Shown in pieces: positions 60,001-64,000 of a stretch of 64,000 bases of DNA. Source of the DNA: Mayamaea pseudoterrestris (Eukaryota; Bacillariophyta; Bacillariophyceae; Sellaphorales; Sellaphoraceae); contig BROI01000013.1 of NCBI GenBank assembly GCA_027923505.1, positions 186,001 to 250,000 on the forward strand, in the 5' to 3' direction. How positions within the stretch are numbered: the first letter of the stretch is position 1; each line of letters begins with the position of its first letter. A program made the position numbers and the translations under genes. A model generated the notes under the pieces. That model was not told where the DNA came from. It did no database searches and saw nothing but the letters and a program-made list of their open reading frames with translations.

Positions 60001-62491
60001 GGAGCCGCCTCTATACCGTACCTGGTCGTGGCGAGATCCTTATGCCGGAAATGATCAAGAAGATTACCGACGCCGACAGCAGAACGAAGATTCTTTCATT
60101 CTGACGAAGACGATACCCCTTTGGTCGAAACGGTGGAATACCGGAAGATGACGATATGACCGACGGGGAGCAAGATCTAATCCTGCCGATGACGACCCTG
60201 CCGATGCGACGATGACAAGCCGAAGAAGAAGAACATCAATCCGTGGCGCAAACTCCCGAAGTATGCACCCGATGAACTTATCGGCAAGTCGTTTCTCATG
60301 AAGACGGACGACGGGCAAGAAGTTCGAGCGACCGTCATGAGCAAGTGAACAATCGCGACACCCAGAACCATCAGAACATTAAAATGATACTGAAACTTGG
60401 TAACGGCGAAGCGGATGAAGTTATGTCTATGTCGAGGTTTCCGATCTCTACGAGGCCGAAGTGAACCAAGACATGGCGAATCCTGAGCGTAAATGGTTCT
60501 TCAAGGAGATTCTAGACCATCAGGGTCCGCTGACGAGCAAGTCGAAGAACTGGAAGCATTCCAAGTGGAACGTCCTTGTACAATGGGACGATGGATCCAA
60601 GACTTGGGAGCCTCTCAACGCGATGATCGAGCGACAAAGTATCGGTGGCAGCCTACGCGCAAAAGCATAATCTTCTCGACAAGGGACGGATGGTCATCGT
60701 TGAACCGATGGGCCCGAACGCCAAGAAGGTTGCGCGCAAGGTGGCGACCGCCGAATGGAGCAGCAGAAGAACGGACCGCGCTACAAGTTTGGGTCCAAGT
60801 ACCCCGAGTGGAAGGAAGCGCGGCGTTTGCAGGAAGCTGCAGGGCACACGGTGGACGGATGCGGAGGGCGTGGAGCTTGCGAACCTGGGCCGAGTGCGAG
60901 GCGTTTCAAGATCTTGGTCCGAGTTCCACCACAACACCACCAACTGGTTATCAAAGATCCGAGTCCATTTGTGTACGATGTCAAGCACGATTTGCGATAC
61001 AAGGCCGCGTCTCGTTGCAGGCGGCCACATGACGAAGACAACGACGATGCCTACTCCAGTGTTATCTCATTGAAGGCAATGCGTCTAGCTCTGTCATTGG
61101 AGAAGCGAACGGCAATAAGAGCATGGTAGGTGACATTGGGAATGCTTATCTGGAAGCGTTCACCAAGGAGAAGGTATACTTCGTTGGAGGCCCCGAGTTC
61201 AGGGAGCGCGAAGGACACATCCTGGTCATCGTCAAGGCTTTGTACGGATTGCGAACGAGCGGAGCACGATTTCACGAACGCTTAGCCGACGCCCTACTTG
61301 CGGAAGGGTGGAAGCCGTCCTATTGCGATTCCGATCTGTGGATCAAGGACGCCGGCGACAGCTACGACTACCTCTGTGTATGGGTCGACGATCTGTTGAA
61401 TATCTCAGACGATCCAGCAGCGTTCTTCAAGATGCTAGAGGAGAAGTACAAGTTCAAGCTCAAAGGTGTTGGACATCCCGAGTATCATCTCGGCGGTGAC
61501 TTTGGACGAGACCCTGACGGAACTCTTTACTGGTCGGCCAAGACCTACGTTGCGAAACTCTTGGCGCAGTACGAGCGTTTGTTTGAAGGTCCTCCGAAGA
61601 AGTATTCATCACCAATCGACAAAGACGATCATCCTGAACTTGACCAAAGCGAGCTACTGAACGACCAAGAGAAGAAGATTTACCAGTCTCTAGTCGGAGC
61701 ACTTCAGTGGGCAATTACTTTGGGTCGATTTGACATTGCCGTAGCAGTTGTGAGTCTGTCGCGATTCCGTGTGGAGCCGCGCAAGGGACACCTGCAGCGG
61801 GTGAAGCGAGTCTGTGGATATTTGCGAGAGTTACCGGACGCAGCAATCCGTTTCCGTACGAAGTGGCCAGCCAACGAGGAGCACCGCACCATGGAGGAAC
61901 AAGATTGGGAGCGCAGCGTTCTGGGAAGGACGGAGTTGATGAGATGTTGGACGTCTACCCACCGCCAAAGGGTGTGACTGTACGAACATCAACTTTCGAG
62001 GATGCGTGTCTCATGCATTGCATGGTGACAGGCAAGTCATTGGAAGGAGTTTTGTCATTTGTCAACCAGACGCCTGTCGACTGGCATTGCAAACTCCAGG
62101 CTACAGTCGAGACTGCGACCTTCGGATCGAATTCGGCGTAGCAAAGAGTGGAAACGGATATCAGCATTTCTCCGTGCGTCGCTCATGGCTATGGGCGTAC
62201 CATTGGAAGTCTGCCTGGATGTACGACAACCAAGCAGTGATTACGCAATCTACAATCCCGAGTTCGACATTGTCCAAGCGACACAATGCGTTGGCCTACC
62301 ATCGTGTTCGTTGGGCAGTTGCTGCGATATCAAGTTTGTGAAGTTGAGGAAAGGAGAACATTGCGGACGTACTTACGAAGTACCTGCCGTCGATGCCATT
62401 GCTCAAGCCAGTATTGTTTTGGCGCGCGAACATCGTATGCGATTGTGAAGGACAAGAATGCGGCTACGACGAGCAGCGTACCCGAGGGGAG

Positions 62492-62886
62492 TGACAAGTC
62501 GCAGAGCGGCGAAGTCAAGAGCCCGAACCCTAATTAGCTTGTGTCGAGTCCGCAGCTGTCGTATGTGACATGTGACTGAAGAAAGTGCGCAACCGTCGTG
62601 TGGATGCGTTGTATGAATGGAACGACCAGTTACGACTGATGTAATGTGATTGAAAGAAACGGATTGATCGGATGATCTTCCGAGTGGTCGATGTAGAGAT
62701 GTAGCGATAAGCTCACAATATAGAACTACTAGTTTGCGACGAGAGTGCAGTCGTATTCGTGTAGTGGCGAGCGCAAGACTATTCGACGAGCCATCTCCAT
62801 CAAGAGCTGTACAGACCATGGCCAAGGACCCTGTATCGGAGCTTTTTGGAGGTAAGACGTTGACTGCGAAATCGTCAACGGTGTTA
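62492..62886 (+). repeat. 3' LTR of element C
   Basis: The second copy of the 395-bp repeat, directly after the purine tract GAGGGGAG. Fossil B sequence resumes immediately after it. Confidence 0.9.
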
Positions 62887-63510
62887 ATCTTAATGGTACA
62901 CGAGACAAAGGCATGATTATTCACCCTTCGGATGATCTGCAGCTTGATTTATATGCGGATGCTGATTTCGCTGGATTATGGAATGTGGAAGACATTGAAG
63001 ACCCCATTTGCGTCAAGAGTCGGACGGGGTATGTGGTTACGCTTGGAGGCGCTCCAATACTCTGGGCTTCAAAATTACAGTCAGAGATTTCGTTGAGTAC
63101 AACGGAAGCCGAGTATATAGCCTTGTCTCAGGGAATGCGCGAGTTGTTACCGATTCGCCGAATTGTCAAGTTGGTGGCTGATTCGTTTGGCATCGATAGG
63201 AACGAAGTTTCGAAAGTCTGTAAGGTTTGGGAAGACAATAATGCGGCGCTCTTATTAGCGAATTCTCCGTACCCGAACATGCGACCACGAACAAAGCACA
63301 TTGCAATTAAATATCATTGGTTTCGCGAGCATCTTGTTGCTGGTGAGATCGAGGCTGAGAAGATTGATACGACAGTACAGAAGGCAGATATCTTTACCAA
63401 GGCCCTTGGATTTGTGGAGTTCGAGCGCAAGCGCGAGTTGTTGGTTGGTTGGTAGTTTAGTGTTTTGTTCACGGTGGCAAGCTGCAGTTTCCTTTGCTTG
63501 AGAGGGAGAG

Positions 63511-63716
63511 TGAAACAAGATTGAAAAGTCGGCGAGAAAATGTTGGGTACCAGCGGGCTACGTGAACGGACTACGGACAGACGATGACTTCGGCGCGCCT
63601 CTCGTTTGAGGTGCGGCTGCTTTCGAGGCTCAGTTGCTGGATGCATGGACTCTGATAGTCTGTCGTTCTTTAACAGTATAAAGCATTAGTAGTTGCAATT
63701 GTATTTTGTGATTACA
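63511..63716 (+). repeat. candidate 3' LTR of fossil B
   Basis: This segment begins TGAAACAAGATTG right after the purine tract GAGAGGGAGAG and can be read to ATTACA, giving TG...CA ends. A TATAAAG lies near its 3' end (about 63,677). No second copy is in the window, so the limits are a guess. Confidence 0.35.
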
Positions 63717-63720
63717 TTCA

Positions 63721-63906
63721 CTATTGGTAGGAAGTTGCCGAAAAGACAAAGGCCATTTTGTTGCTGCCGTAAGTGACATGGCTGCTGCGACTGTCTTCCA
63801 CAATATCAGAGGCCGCAATATGCTCAAATGTCAGCGCGGGTGACGAGAGGTTGGAGAAGAGTTCCCCACCTGCAGTCTCCAAAACGCTGGGATGAGAAAT
63901 AGTCAT
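63721..63906 (-). CDS. possible host exon next to fossil B (partial)
   Basis: A 61-codon frame reads MTISHPSVLETAGGELFSNL at the start and GSNKMAFVFSATSYQ at the end. It stops within a few bases of the presumed right end of fossil B. It has ordinary amino-acid composition and no recognisable domain. It could be the 5' exon of a host gene cut by the retroelement, perhaps the same gene whose 3' exons lie at 54.7-55.4 kb on the same strand; this is inference only. It may equally be a chance frame. Confidence 0.25.
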   Translation of the reverse strand: MTISHPSVLETAGGELFSNLSSPALTFEHIAASDIVEDSRSSHVTYGSNKMAFVFSATSYQ

Positions 63907-64000
63907 GGTGGATTGTTCGATCGCTCGGCAATGAGGACGCTTAAGTGTGAAGTCTACTAGTAGTGTGAAATGGAAATACGCCGGTCGTGTGAAAACCGCA

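Larger units (their letters stand above)
56613..62886 (+). mobile_element. copia-like element C, nested in B
   Basis: The element is bounded by 395-bp LTRs that differ at only two positions by eye, so the insertion is recent. Parts in order: 5' LTR; AGATTAACA-type primer-binding region; gag-like region 57.1-58.1 kb; protease/integrase-derived region about 58.6-60.4 kb; a chromodomain-like stretch (NVLVQWDDGSKTWEPLNAM) near 60.57 kb; reverse transcriptase 61.1-61.9 kb (VGDIGNAYLEAFTKEKVYFV; CVWVDDLL); RNase H remnants to about 62.4 kb; purine tract GAGGGGAG; 3' LTR. The motifs make it a relative of element A. The coding interior is broken in roughly ten or more places. Flanks TTCTT and ATCTT agree at four of five bases, consistent with an altered 5-bp target duplication. 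Confidence 0.88.
55594..63716 (+). mobile_element. copia-like fossil B, split by nested element C
   Basis: This older copia-type fossil is seen in two halves on either side of element C. The left half (about 55.59-56.61 kb) has a protease-like segment (DICFDTGATISVT) and a reverse transcriptase region (CVRGDQQIEGVDFFETYAPV; LCYVDDCLFF). The right half (62.89-63.45 kb) has the RNase H domain (YADADFAGLW; ISLSTTEAEYIALSQGMREL; KADIFTKALGF). An integrase region and a 5' LTR were not seen. A purine tract (GAGAGGGAGAG) is followed at 63511 by a candidate 3' LTR. The fossil is broken and incomplete. It belongs to a different copia lineage from A and C, judged by its reverse transcriptase motifs. 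Confidence 0.8.

Overview
The window looks like nuclear DNA of a photosynthetic stramenopile, most likely a diatom. The evidence is short GT-AG introns, nuclear-encoded plastid enzymes with a signal peptide followed by an AFAP-type cleavage motif (FabI at 12.3 kb, a small basic protein at 10.7 kb), a type-1 DGAT carrying an N-terminal PH domain, and several Ty1/copia-like elements. I cannot fix the species from sequence alone. Layout: (1) 0-15.6 kb is a compact, gene-dense host region. It holds a HAT-repeat RNA-processing-type protein, an EIF1AD homologue, DGAT1 (6 exons, minus strand), chorismate synthase (2 exons), a small plastid-targeted basic protein (2 exons, minus), a PH-domain protein (minus), plastid enoyl-ACP reductase (2 exons) and an FAD monooxygenase (minus). 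(2) A secreted or organelle-targeted TPR gene at 15.6 kb runs into repeats and is cut off. (3) 16.1-38.75 kb is one near-uninterrupted satellite array of about 125 head-to-tail copies of a 181-bp unit (180 bp in a common variant). (4) 38.75-45.33 kb is a young, near-whole copia-like LTR element on the minus strand with identical 311-bp LTRs and a chromodomain-like module after the integrase. It sits exactly between the 181-bp satellite and a second satellite. (5) 45.3-53.7 kb is a 169-bp satellite, each unit carrying a perfect 17-bp dyad, interleaved with two patches of a 172-bp family. All three families appear to share ancestry. (6) 53.73-54.57 kb is a candidate non-autonomous DNA transposon with terminal inverted repeats and a CCTTA target duplication. 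(7) 54.7-64 kb has a two-exon membrane-protein gene on the minus strand, then an old copia fossil (B) with a second copia element (C, 395-bp LTRs) nested inside it, then a possible host exon at the right edge. The left third combines lipid synthesis (plastid FabI making fatty acids, DGAT1 storing them as triacylglycerol) with plastid aromatic amino-acid synthesis (AroC). There is no sign that these are co-transcribed. The right three quarters is repeat-dominated and heterochromatin-like. I saw no rRNA, tRNA or CRISPR array.
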